In this document: positions 24,197-32,047 of the stretch, one piece after another | How the letters are laid out: the number at the start of each line of letters is the position of its first letter | Numbering within the stretch: the stretch's first letter is position 1 | Source: Solirubrobacterales bacterium | Lineage (GTDB): Bacteria; Actinomycetota; Thermoleophilia; Solirubrobacterales; 70-9 | Direction of reading: 5' to 3' | Assembly (NCBI GenBank): GCA_020438355.1 | Contig: JAGQUT010000009.1 | Span: 1 to 64,000, forward strand | Length of the DNA: 64,000 nt | The notes under the pieces: generated by a model | What the model was told of the DNA's origin: nothing | Seen by the model: only the letters and a program-made list of their open reading frames with translations | Databases searched by the model: none | Program-made: the position numbers and the translations under genes

Positions 24197-25480
24197 ATGC
24201 CTGAAAGAGATGACATCGTCGTAATGAAGTTCGGCGGCACTTCTGTCGCCGGGCCCGAAGAGATCAAGCGGGCAGCCCGCCGCATGGTCAGGGCCAGGGA
24301 AGCCGGCAACAGCGTTGTCGCCGTTCTTTCCGCCCGGGGCAAGACCACCGACGAACTGGTCGCCTCCGCTTACGAGATATCCGAGCGTCCGGACCCCCGC
24401 GAAATGGACATGCTGCTTTCCACCGGGGAGCGAATCTCCTGCGCCCTGGCCGCGATGGCGATCAAGGACATGGGACACAACGCCGTCTCCCTGACCGGAT
24501 CACAGGCAGGCATCGTCACCGACTCCTCGCACACCAAGGCGAAGATCATCGACGTGAAGGCCGACCGTATCCGGGAAGGCCTGAACGAAGACAAGATTGT
24601 CCTCGTCGCCGGGTTCCAGGGTGTTTCAACCGACAGCCGTGATGTCACAACTCTGGGCCGTGGCGGCTCTGACACCACGGCCGTTGCCCTGGCGGCCGCG
24701 CTCGGCGCTTCGGTCTGCGAGATCTACACGGACGTGACCGGAGTTTTCAGCGCCGACCCGCGCATCGTGCCCGACGCCCGCAAACTCCCGGTCGTCTCGT
24801 TCGAGGAGATGCTCGACATGGCCGCATCCGGCGCCGGCGTACTCCAGCTGCGCTCGGTCGAGTACGCCCGCAACTACAACATCCCGATCCACTGCCGGAG
24901 CAGTTTCGAAGACCTGCCCGGTACCCTCGTACTTCCCGAAAGCGAAACCATGGAACGACCGATAATCACAGCCGTCACCCACTCGACCGACGAAGCTCGC
25001 GTCACAGTCATCGGGGTCAAGGACGAGCCGGGAATCGCCGGCCGCATCTTCAGCGCCCTGGCCGACGCGAACGTGAACGTCGACGTGATCATCCAGAACG
25101 AGCCGGTTCACGAAGGCGCGCTCGCTGACCTCTCGTTCACCGTCGAGACCGGCGACCTTCAGACCGCCAGGGACGCGATCGCGGGCCTCGGCGACATCAG
25201 CCAGGAAGTCCGGACCGACGAGCAGATCGGCAAGGTCTCGATTGTCGGCGCCGGCATGCGCAGCCACCCCGGTGTCGCCGCCAAGGTCTTCGAGGTGCTC
25301 GGCGAGAAAGAAATCAACATCGAGATGATCTCAACCTCATCGATCCGCATCTCCTGCGTCATCCAGGCCGACCAGGTTCCCGAGGCAGTCCGTTCCCTCC
25401 ATGCCGCATTCGATCTTGGTGAGGACCAGATCTTCACCGAAGACTCGACCGGCGAACACCGCCAGGTCACTCCTTCCTGA
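24197..25480 (+). CDS. lysC: Aspartate kinase
   Basis: First step of the aspartate family pathway (lysine, threonine, methionine, diaminopimelate). 427 residues; kinase domain begins '[17 protein letters not shown]' with '[13 protein letters not shown]', '[15 protein letters not shown]' and '[18 protein letters not shown]', then two ACT regulatory domains (about 265-410). A GTG immediately upstream at 24194 is an alternative start. An internal ATG (24950) aligns with the separate beta-subunit start known in corynebacterial lysC. asd begins 2 nt after the stop, forming a lysC-asd operon. Confidence 0.96.
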   Translation: MPERDDIVVMKFGGTSVAGPEEIKRAARRMVRAREAGNSVVAVLSARGKTTDELVASAYEISERPDPREMDMLLSTGERISCALAAMAIKDMGHNAVSLTGSQAGIVTDSSHTKAKIIDVKADRIREGLNEDKIVLVAGFQGVSTDSRDVTTLGRGGSDTTAVALAAALGASVCEIYTDVTGVFSADPRIVPDARKLPVVSFEEMLDMAASGAGVLQLRSVEYARNYNIPIHCRSSFEDLPGTLVLPESETMERPIITAVTHSTDEARVTVIGVKDEPGIAGRIFSALADANVNVDVIIQNEPVHEGALADLSFTVETGDLQTARDAIAGLGDISQEVRTDEQIGKVSIVGAGMRSHPGVAAKVFEVLGEKEINIEMISTSSIRISCVIQADQVPEAVRSLHAAFDLGEDQIFTEDSTGEHRQVTPS

Positions 25481-25482
25481 TC

Positions 25483-26511
25483 ATGAACGACTCCAGTTAC
25501 AGGGTTGGCGTTCTCGGCGCCACCGGAGCGGTCGGCTCGACCATCCTCGAAATCCTTGCCGAGCGAAAATTCCCGGCCAGCGAGGTGGTGCCATTCGCAT
25601 CCGAGCGTTCTGCCGGCAAAAACGTCGCTTTCGGTGACCGCGAGATATCCTGCGTCGTGCCGGGGGACGACACCATTCAGGGGATCGACATCCTGATCTC
25701 CTCGGCCGGCGGTTCGATCAGCGCCGAGTGGGCTCCGAAATTCGTCGAAGCGGGTGCGGTAGTGGTCGACAACACCTCCTACTGGCGGATGCACGAGGAC
25801 GTACCGCTGGTGGTCGCGGAGGTGAACCCGGAAGCCGCAGAGAAGCACAAGGGAATCATCGCCAACCCGAACTGCACCACCATGGTGATGATGCTGGTCG
25901 TCGCACCGATCCACCGGGAGGCCGGTCTCGAGCGCCTGATCCTCTCCAGCTACCAGGCGGTATCGGGCACGGGCCAGAAGGCGATCGAAGAACTCACCCG
26001 GCAGGCCGGGGAAGTGCTCGCCGATGATCCGGTCTCGGATCCGGCCGTCTACCCGCACCAGATCGCCTTCAACGTCATCCCCCAGGTCGAGACCTTCAAG
26101 GACGGAGACGACTACACGACCGAGGAGCGCAAGGTGATGGCCGAAACCAGGAAGATCCTCGGCCTCGGTGAGGAGGTGAAGATCTCCGCCACCTGCGCCC
26201 GCGTGCCTGTCTTCACGGGCCACTCGGAATCACTGAACATCGAGACCCGCGAGGACCTGAGCCCCGACCGGGCCCGGGAGATCCTGGCCGAAGCGGAGAA
26301 CGTGATCGTGGTCGACAATCCGGCGGCCGGCGAGTATCCGACCGCCCTCGATGCGGCGGGTCGTGACGAGACTCTGGTCGGCCGGATCCGCAGGGATCCA
26401 GGTCAGGCGCGGACCCTGAACCTGTGGCTCGCTGGCGACAACCTCCGCAAGGGGGCAGCCACGAACGCCGTCCAGGTGGCAGAGCTGCTGGTCGAAAACG
26501 ACTGGATCTAG
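25483..26511 (+). CDS. asd: Aspartate-semialdehyde dehydrogenase
   Basis: 342 residues. NADPH-dependent reduction of aspartyl phosphate. N-terminal 'VGVLGATGAVGSTILEIL' is the dinucleotide-binding loop; 'ANPNCTTM' holds the catalytic Cys; 'SSYQAVSGTGQKAIEEL' and 'RVPVFTGHSESLNIE' with the catalytic His follow. Length is standard. Co-transcribed with lysC; its 3' end overlaps the convergent N-formylglutamate amidohydrolase gene by 4 bp. Confidence 0.96.
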   Translation: MNDSSYRVGVLGATGAVGSTILEILAERKFPASEVVPFASERSAGKNVAFGDREISCVVPGDDTIQGIDILISSAGGSISAEWAPKFVEAGAVVVDNTSYWRMHEDVPLVVAEVNPEAAEKHKGIIANPNCTTMVMMLVVAPIHREAGLERLILSSYQAVSGTGQKAIEELTRQAGEVLADDPVSDPAVYPHQIAFNVIPQVETFKDGDDYTTEERKVMAETRKILGLGEEVKISATCARVPVFTGHSESLNIETREDLSPDRAREILAEAENVIVVDNPAAGEYPTALDAAGRDETLVGRIRRDPGQARTLNLWLAGDNLRKGAATNAVQVAELLVENDWI

Positions 26512-27374
26512 CGCTCTGTCCCCAGCAGCCCGGCCGTGAAGCAGATCGCCATGCTGGCGATGATCGAAGGCAGGGCAGGAACGGGTCTCTCGCAGCGCTC
26601 GCCCCTGGCCCAGTTGGCAACGACATCCCGTCGAATCTCGAACATCACTGACGAAACCCGGCGATCGCTCCTGTAAGAGCCGAGCGGTACATAGCTTCCG
26701 GGGAATGGCTGGTCTAACTCGAAAGAGTCCGGCCAGGGCCACACGGATCGGGCGTAGGAAGCAAGGCCCTCCGGCGTGTGGAAATCATCGGTGCCAAGGC
26801 AGAGCGAAGGTCTCGCCTGTTCCGGTCTCAGCTCGTATGGCAATCGTTCGACCGGAAACGAATGAAGGTCGATGATCAGGACCTCGCCGACCTCTTCGAG
26901 CCTCTCCGCGACGAGCTGTTCGAAGGCCCGGGCATACGGGTCGAAATAGGACCCGATGAGTCTGTCGTCATCCGACGGGTCCGGCTTCCTCAACTCGCGA
27001 CCGTCAGAAGTCTTCAGGTAGACGCGGCCCATGCCGACGCGGGACATCTCCTCGCGCTCATCGGGAAACCTTTCGGGATCGACCAGCAGCCTCGAGAACC
27101 GGTTCTCGAATATCCAGGGACGGCGTGTGAGCGACCGCTCTGCCACCTCCCGGGCAAGCAGGTCGGTGTCCGCGTCGGTCATCGCGTCCAGTTCCCTTTC
27201 AAGCTCCTCGGGCCCAAGCAGTATCCGTTCCAACGCCCGGACCGGAATTTCCCTGGAAGCGTGGGGGACATGCAGGATCACCCCGCTCTGGCGGTGCCCC
27301 GGCCTGATCGTCCAGTTGGTCTGGCCCGCAGATCCGCCGGGCTCGCCGTCATTTCGCTTGCGTTCCATCAACAC
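26508..27374 (-). CDS. N-formylglutamate amidohydrolase family protein
   Basis: 288 residues. 'VILHVPHASREIP' near the start, 'DTDLLA', 'ENRFSRLLVDPERFPDE', 'LIIDLHSFP' and 'SVMFEIRRD' are the conserved zinc-binding and catalytic blocks of the FGase family (histidine degradation pathway in the named enzymes). No hut genes are nearby, so the true substrate could be another N-acyl amino acid. Downstream of, but separated by 38 nt from, the CBS gene on the same strand in reverse order of transcription. Confidence 0.88.
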   Translation of the reverse strand: MLMERKRNDGEPGGSAGQTNWTIRPGHRQSGVILHVPHASREIPVRALERILLGPEELERELDAMTDADTDLLAREVAERSLTRRPWIFENRFSRLLVDPERFPDEREEMSRVGMGRVYLKTSDGRELRKPDPSDDDRLIGSYFDPYARAFEQLVAERLEEVGEVLIIDLHSFPVERLPYELRPEQARPSLCLGTDDFHTPEGLASYARSVWPWPDSFELDQPFPGSYVPLGSYRSDRRVSSVMFEIRRDVVANWARGERCERPVPALPSIIASMAICFTAGLLGTER

Positions 27375-27412
27375 CCGGGTCGTGATTCACACCCGGGATC
27401 TGACGTCGGAAG

Positions 27413-27889
27413 TCAGTCGCCGAAATCCTCGGCGATGTCGGCAATCCGTTCATACAGCGCCTGGAAGAAGTCACTGCGCGGAACCACCGCGTGGACCCGA
27501 CCCTCGGTGGCGATCGGGACCACCATCACCCGGTGGTGAAGGAAAGTCTCCGCCAGCTGGGTGTCGGCATAGTCATCCTCGACCAGGACAGGGTCGGTCG
27601 TGAGGTAGGCCTTTACCGGCTCCTCCTGGCTGTCGATCCGGCGCTCGATGGTCTCGTCGAGGGAGCGGCGGATCATCCGGGCACTCATCAGCGTGCCGAC
27701 ATAGCCGGGGAAAACCGCGGTCATGAACTCGCGCTCACCGAACAGTCCGGCATAGACCCCTTTCTCGTCGACCACCGGCAGCGCTGGCAGACCCGACTCG
27801 ATCACGAGTCGCGCCGCATACCCCACCGGATCACTGGTCTTCAGGGGCTTGACCTCCCTGATGACCGATCTGACTATCTGGTCTGCCAA
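27413..27889 (-). CDS. CBS-domain pair protein
   Basis: 158 residues consisting of two CBS motifs: 'SGLPALPVVDEKGVYAGLF' in the first and 'HHRVMVVPIATEGRVHAVV' in the second. Such Bateman modules sense adenosyl nucleotides and control partner enzymes or channels. It follows the NhaD/ArsB-type transporter gene by 37 nt on the same strand, so regulation of that transporter is plausible inference. Confidence 0.88.
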   Translation of the reverse strand: MADQIVRSVIREVKPLKTSDPVGYAARLVIESGLPALPVVDEKGVYAGLFGEREFMTAVFPGYVGTLMSARMIRRSLDETIERRIDSQEEPVKAYLTTDPVLVEDDYADTQLAETFLHHRVMVVPIATEGRVHAVVPRSDFFQALYERIADIAEDFGD

Positions 27890-27926
27890 CTCACCACCTC
27901 GAAGAAACTAGCCGGTTCAGGGGACA

Positions 27927-29183
27927 TCAGCCATACCTCAGCAGGATGTAGCCGGTAGCCATCACCGTCGAAGCCAAGGTCACCGGGAAGCCGACCTTGA
28001 AGAACTGCCAGAACCCGATTGGCCGACCGGACCTTTCGGCCATTCCTGCTGCCGCGATGTTGCACGCTGCCGAGATGAGGGTCAGGTTGCCGCCGAAGCA
28101 GGCACCGAGCGAGAGGGCCCACCAGTAGGCATTGTCCTGCGAGCCTCCCTGTATGTCCTCGACCACCGGGATCATCGCCGCAGTCAGAGGAATGTTGTCG
28201 ACTATTCCGCCGACGATCGAGGAAGTCCAGATGATTCCGACCAGCTCGGCATTTCGGTTTCCCTGGGTCACGCTGGTGATTCCGTCAGAAACCTTGTCGA
28301 TGGCGCCCGTTACCTCAAGCGCTCCAACCATCACGAAAAGGCCAATAAAGAAGAAGATCGTCGTCCATTCGATGTTTTCCAGCGCCTTCTCGATCGGGAT
28401 CCGGGTGACCATCAAAGCCACCGCCGCACCGGTCAGGGCGACCGTGGCGGGCTCGACGTGGATGTACTGATGAATGAAGAAGAGAAAAATGGTGCCGAGC
28501 AGCACCGGCATCGTCCTCTTGAGCTCGGCCTTGTCCCGGATCGAAGCGGCCGCGTCGAGTTCCATCACGAACCTCCGGTCCCGCTCGTCCACCTGAATCT
28601 GGCTTCGGTAGGCGAAATAGAGACCGACCGTGATCACCGCCAGGATCACCGCCACACCGGGCAGATTGTTGACGAGGAAATCGTTGAAGCTGAGCCCGGC
28701 CGCGTTGCCGATCATGATGTTCGGCGGGTCACCGATCAGGGTCGCCGCGCCACCGATGTTCGCCGCCATCACCTGGATCAGGACCAGCGGCATCGGGTTG
28801 ATGTCCAGGGTGTCAGCCAGCAGGAAGGTGATCGGCACCATCAGAAGAATGGTGGTCAGGTTGTCCAGGAAGCCGGCCAGAACCGTGACCGTTATCGACA
28901 GCATCACCACGAGCAGAAACGGATTTCCCCGCGAGATCTGGCCAGCCTTAACGGCGACGTAGTCGTAGATGCCGCTTTGGCTGGTGAGATAGACCAGCAC
29001 CATCATTCCGGCCAGGAGGCCGAGCGTCCCGTACTCGACTGACTCGATCGCCAGTTCCTGGTTGTAATCGCCGACGAAGAGGACGACGACGGCGGCTCCG
29101 AGCAGGGCGACTTTGGTGCGATGAACCCGCTCACTCGCGATCAGGGCGAGGGCGATCAGAAATGTCGCTACTGCAAGTGCCAG
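27927..29183 (-). CDS. ArsB/NhaD-family ion transporter (non-canonical start)
   Basis: Integral membrane transporter of the ion-transporter superfamily (arsenite or Na+/H+). The part from 29006 encodes 'MMVLVYLTSQSGIYDY', 'LSITVTVLAGFLDNLTTIL', 'ANIGGAATLIGDPPNIMIG' and 'WTSSIVGGIVDNIPLTAAM', all classical. The reading frame continues upstream to a TAA at 29193-29195 and encodes the missing first helix and the family motif 'LIALALIASERVHRTKVALLG', so the 29006 ATG would drop a needed TM segment. No ATG, GTG or TTG lies in that extension; CTG at 29183 (taken here) or CTG at 29159 are candidates. 47 nt separate it from the S2P gene upstream. Confidence 0.8.
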   Translation of the reverse strand: MALAVATFLIALALIASERVHRTKVALLGAAVVVLFVGDYNQELAIESVEYGTLGLLAGMMVLVYLTSQSGIYDYVAVKAGQISRGNPFLLVVMLSITVTVLAGFLDNLTTILLMVPITFLLADTLDINPMPLVLIQVMAANIGGAATLIGDPPNIMIGNAAGLSFNDFLVNNLPGVAVILAVITVGLYFAYRSQIQVDERDRRFVMELDAAASIRDKAELKRTMPVLLGTIFLFFIHQYIHVEPATVALTGAAVALMVTRIPIEKALENIEWTTIFFFIGLFVMVGALEVTGAIDKVSDGITSVTQGNRNAELVGIIWTSSIVGGIVDNIPLTAAMIPVVEDIQGGSQDNAYWWALSLGACFGGNLTLISAACNIAAAGMAERSGRPIGFWQFFKVGFPVTLASTVMATGYILLRYG

Positions 29184-29230
29184 ATGCCGAGTTTATGGAC
29201 TGGCGAGGTCCTCCGCGCTGAAACCGGTCT

Positions 29231-30412
29231 TCAGGTCCGGAGGGCCCTGCCAAGCTGCTCGACGGTAATCACACCGGCCAGCTGGCCGCGCTCGTCGATC
29301 ACCATCAGGGCGCCAAATCGTCTCAACTGGGGGTTGCCGAGCAGGGTGTCCAGCCCGGCCTGCCGGCTCACCGCGAGTGCCGGATCCCGTTCGGCCAGAG
29401 AACCGACCGGGGTAGAGGCCCGCTCAACCTCGGGGACGGCCTCGAGCCGGTCCCGCAGGGCCATCCCGATGAATGCTCCGGTCTCGTCGACAACCGGAAA
29501 CCAGGACCAGCCGAACCGGAGGAAGTACTCCTCGATTGCCCGCGCGCAGTCGAGGTCGCCCGGGATCGCGACCGGCTCGGCGTCCATCACCTCGCCCACG
29601 GTCATTCCTTCGAGACGCTCGGAAACTGTGCTGCGGCTGGCGGCCCGGGCGGAACCGTTGACGAGAAAACCGATCATCGCGAGCCAGAGACCGCTGAACA
29701 CGTTTCCGTTGAGCGCCCACACGAGGCCCAGCCCGATGAAGATGAAGCCGAAGATCCGGCCAAGTCCGGCAGCGAACCGGGTCGCAGCACCGCGCTTTCC
29801 GGTGATCTTCCAGGCGATTGACCGCACGATCCTTCCACCGTCCATCGGGAAGGCCGGGAGCAGGTTGAAACCCAGCACCAGAACGTTGACGGCGGTCAGC
29901 CAGGCGATCATCGTGATCACCCCGGTTGTGTCTGCGGTGACGCGCATCTCCAGCGCGTCCCTGAAGTTGTCGACGCCAGCCGCCTGAATTCCGATCACGC
30001 CAAGTACCACGGCGATCAGAAGGGTTACGAGCGGTCCGGCGATCGCGACCTTGAACTCGGTCCCGGGGCTGTCCGACTCCTGTTCCATCTCGGCGACCCC
30101 GCCGAAAAGCCAGAGCCGGATCGTCCTGATTCCGATCCCGCTACGCCGGGCGGCAACCGCGTGGCCGAGTTCGTGAAGCAGGATCGAGCCGAAGAAGCCG
30201 ACAGCACTGAGCACCGCCAGCACGTAGGCCCCTGAACTTCCGGGTTCGTCAAGAACGTCGCCGTAGAACCCCGACAACCAGACGATCACGATGAAAAGGA
30301 AAAGGAACCACGACCAGTCGACCGCGATCCGGATCCCGGCCACGCGGAAGAGGGTTATCGAGCTGGCGCCTCCGAACACGACCACATCGTATGGACATGC
30401 ATCACCGGGCAT
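29231..30412 (-). CDS. Site-2 protease (M50) with C-terminal CBS domains
   Basis: 393 residues from the ATG at 30412; the frame is open a further 122 codons, but that overlaps the divergent M28 gene and is compositionally non-coding. Zinc motif 'HELGHAVAARRSG' in a TM segment, 'GGVAEME', second motif 'NLLPAFPMDGGRIVRS' with the Asp ligand, then two CBS repeats (about 245-390). These intramembrane metalloproteases cleave TM substrates such as anti-sigma factors; the CBS pair likely gates activity by nucleotide binding. Upstream gene of a minus-strand set with the transporter and stand-alone CBS protein. Confidence 0.9.
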   Translation of the reverse strand: MPGDACPYDVVVFGGASSITLFRVAGIRIAVDWSWFLFLFIVIVWLSGFYGDVLDEPGSSGAYVLAVLSAVGFFGSILLHELGHAVAARRSGIGIRTIRLWLFGGVAEMEQESDSPGTEFKVAIAGPLVTLLIAVVLGVIGIQAAGVDNFRDALEMRVTADTTGVITMIAWLTAVNVLVLGFNLLPAFPMDGGRIVRSIAWKITGKRGAATRFAAGLGRIFGFIFIGLGLVWALNGNVFSGLWLAMIGFLVNGSARAASRSTVSERLEGMTVGEVMDAEPVAIPGDLDCARAIEEYFLRFGWSWFPVVDETGAFIGMALRDRLEAVPEVERASTPVGSLAERDPALAVSRQAGLDTLLGNPQLRRFGALMVIDERGQLAGVITVEQLGRALRT

Positions 30413-30441
30413 GAGGCGGCCAGCGGATATCGTCCCCCGCC

Positions 30442-31668
30442 ATGCCCGCTGAAGGTCAGATGAAACTCGCAGCTCCACACGGTGAAGCCGACCAGATCTG
30501 GCTGCGAGAACGGCTGGAGGAACTGGAGAAGATCGAGCGTCCGTCCGCCTCGGAAGGTGAGCGAATCGCCGCCGGGTGGCTGGTTGAAGAGCTCTCCCGG
30601 CTCGGCGCCGACGCCAGGGTCGAAACCGGGAAAGCGCACGGCACATACTGGTGGCCGATCGGAATCGGCACGGCTCTGGGGGCTGCTGCGGGCGTGGCGA
30701 CGCTGAGGGGCAGCCGGATGACGGGCGCGCTTCTGGGAGCAGCCGGTGCGGCGGCGATAGCCACGGATTTCCCGCCAAGGCCCCGCTACCTCCGGCGTCT
30801 GCTGCCAGCCCGCGAGACTTTCAACGTGATCTGCGAGCTGGGTGACCCTGAGGCCGAGCGGACCGTCGTCTTCGTCTCCCATCACGACGCCGCCAATCAG
30901 GGGCTCGTCTTTCACCCCGGCATTCCGGACCTTGTGTCGAAGACCGGTGCCTTCAAACACCTCGACACCTCACCGATGCTTATGGCCCCGGTCATCGGGG
31001 GCCCGCTGCTCAGTGCCCTCGCCGGCTTGACCGGAAGTCGCAAACTGGCGACGGCCGGCACGATAGTTTCGGCTGGTGCGACCGCCTCGATGATCGACAT
31101 CGGCCTTCGCAACGTGGTGCCGGGAGCAAACGACAACGGGACAGCGGTGATCGCACTGCTCGAACTCGCCCGGCGCTTCCTTGCCGACCCACCGGAGGGC
31201 CTCAGGCTGATTCTGCTCTCGACCGGCTCCGAGGAGTCCTTCAGCGAGGGCATGAAGGCCTTCGGCGAGCGCTACTTCCCCGAGCTGCCGGTCGAATCAA
31301 CTTTTTTCATCAACATGGACACGATCGGTTCTCCCTATCTGACCGTGCTGCGGGGAGAGGGCTTTCTGAAGATGTTCGAATACCCGCCCGAAGCTCTCAT
31401 CCTGGCCGACCGCACGGCCGAAGAGGAAGGCATCGACCTGATGCCCAACCTCAGGATCCGCAACGGGACCGATGGTCTCGAGGCTCTGGCGGCGGGTTAT
31501 CCGGTCGTTTCGATCTGCTCCTGCACGGAGCACAAGCAGCCAGCCAATTATCACTGGCCAAACGACGTTTCAGAGAACGTCGACTTCGACACCGTGGAGG
31601 CTGGCATCCGCCTGGCCGAAGCGATGACCAGGCGGCTGGCACTCGACTGGGTCAGCCTGCCCGGCTGA
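30442..31668 (+). CDS. M28-family metallopeptidase-like protein with membrane segments
   Basis: 408 residues. Catalytic domain split around a hydrophobic insertion: 'VSHHDAANQG' (His and Asp zinc ligands), 'GANDNGTAVIALLELAR' (bridging Asp), 'LLSTGSEESFSEGM' (Glu pair) and 'NYHWPNDVSENVDF' (final His) follow the M28 aminopeptidase scheme. Hydrophobic stretches at about 70-105 and 175-210 suggest membrane association. Divergent from the S2P gene with only 29 nt between starts. Confidence 0.85.
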   Translation: MPAEGQMKLAAPHGEADQIWLRERLEELEKIERPSASEGERIAAGWLVEELSRLGADARVETGKAHGTYWWPIGIGTALGAAAGVATLRGSRMTGALLGAAGAAAIATDFPPRPRYLRRLLPARETFNVICELGDPEAERTVVFVSHHDAANQGLVFHPGIPDLVSKTGAFKHLDTSPMLMAPVIGGPLLSALAGLTGSRKLATAGTIVSAGATASMIDIGLRNVVPGANDNGTAVIALLELARRFLADPPEGLRLILLSTGSEESFSEGMKAFGERYFPELPVESTFFINMDTIGSPYLTVLRGEGFLKMFEYPPEALILADRTAEEEGIDLMPNLRIRNGTDGLEALAAGYPVVSICSCTEHKQPANYHWPNDVSENVDFDTVEAGIRLAEAMTRRLALDWVSLPG

Positions 31669-31675
31669 CCGTCTC

Positions 31676-32011
31676 TCAGGCTTCGTCTTCGGGGTCGCCC
31701 CAGCGATTGTCGCCGTAGTCGCGGTCCCGTTCGTCCTGGACCGGCTTCGCGTCCGGACCGTAACCGGCCTCGGTCAGCATCCGGCGGATATCGACGATCT
31801 GCTGGCGACCGATTTCCTTGCCGTGAGGAACGTGAAAGGTCTCGGTTTCAGGGCCGACCGTCACCTTGAGGTGACCGTTGTGCTCCTGATGGACTGTGCC
31901 AACAGCCTTGAGCAGTGACTCGACCTTCCTCCACTCGAGTGAGTGCTTCTGGTGGTCGAAGATCTCGGCCAGGGTGGTGCTGTGGTGATTGCTCAGACCG
32001 TGATCGGCCAT
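31676..32011 (-). CDS. Small hypothetical protein with HicA-like RNA-binding character
   Basis: 111 residues. The core 'LEWRKVESLLKAVGTVHQEH', 'GHLKVTVGPETETFHVPHG' and 'QQIVDIRRMLTEAGY' has the order of a helix, three strands and a helix with conserved His, reminiscent of the HicA/YcfA double-stranded RNA-binding fold. No HicB antitoxin is adjacent, so a toxin role is not supported. The C-terminus is acidic. It is 36 nt downstream of the AidB-like gene. Confidence 0.7.
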   Translation of the reverse strand: MADHGLSNHHSTTLAEIFDHQKHSLEWRKVESLLKAVGTVHQEHNGHLKVTVGPETETFHVPHGKEIGRQQIVDIRRMLTEAGYGPDAKPVQDERDRDYGDNRWGDPEDEA

Positions 32012-32047
32012 TTCTCTCCTTGATTGATTGCGGGGTGAAACGAAGTC

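Noticed and set aside
25159-26223. Minus-strand frame of 354 codons opposite lysC-asd
   Set aside because: Antisense shadow of two well-identified enzymes.
29001-29006. ATG at 29006 as the true start of the transporter
   Set aside because: It would remove the first TM helix and the family motif 'SERVHRTK', which is present in frame upstream.
30413-30778. N-terminal extension of the S2P protease gene by 122 codons
   Set aside because: It overlaps the divergent M28 gene and is a Pro/Arg/Ser-rich composition typical of antisense frames; the M50 family starts near 30412.
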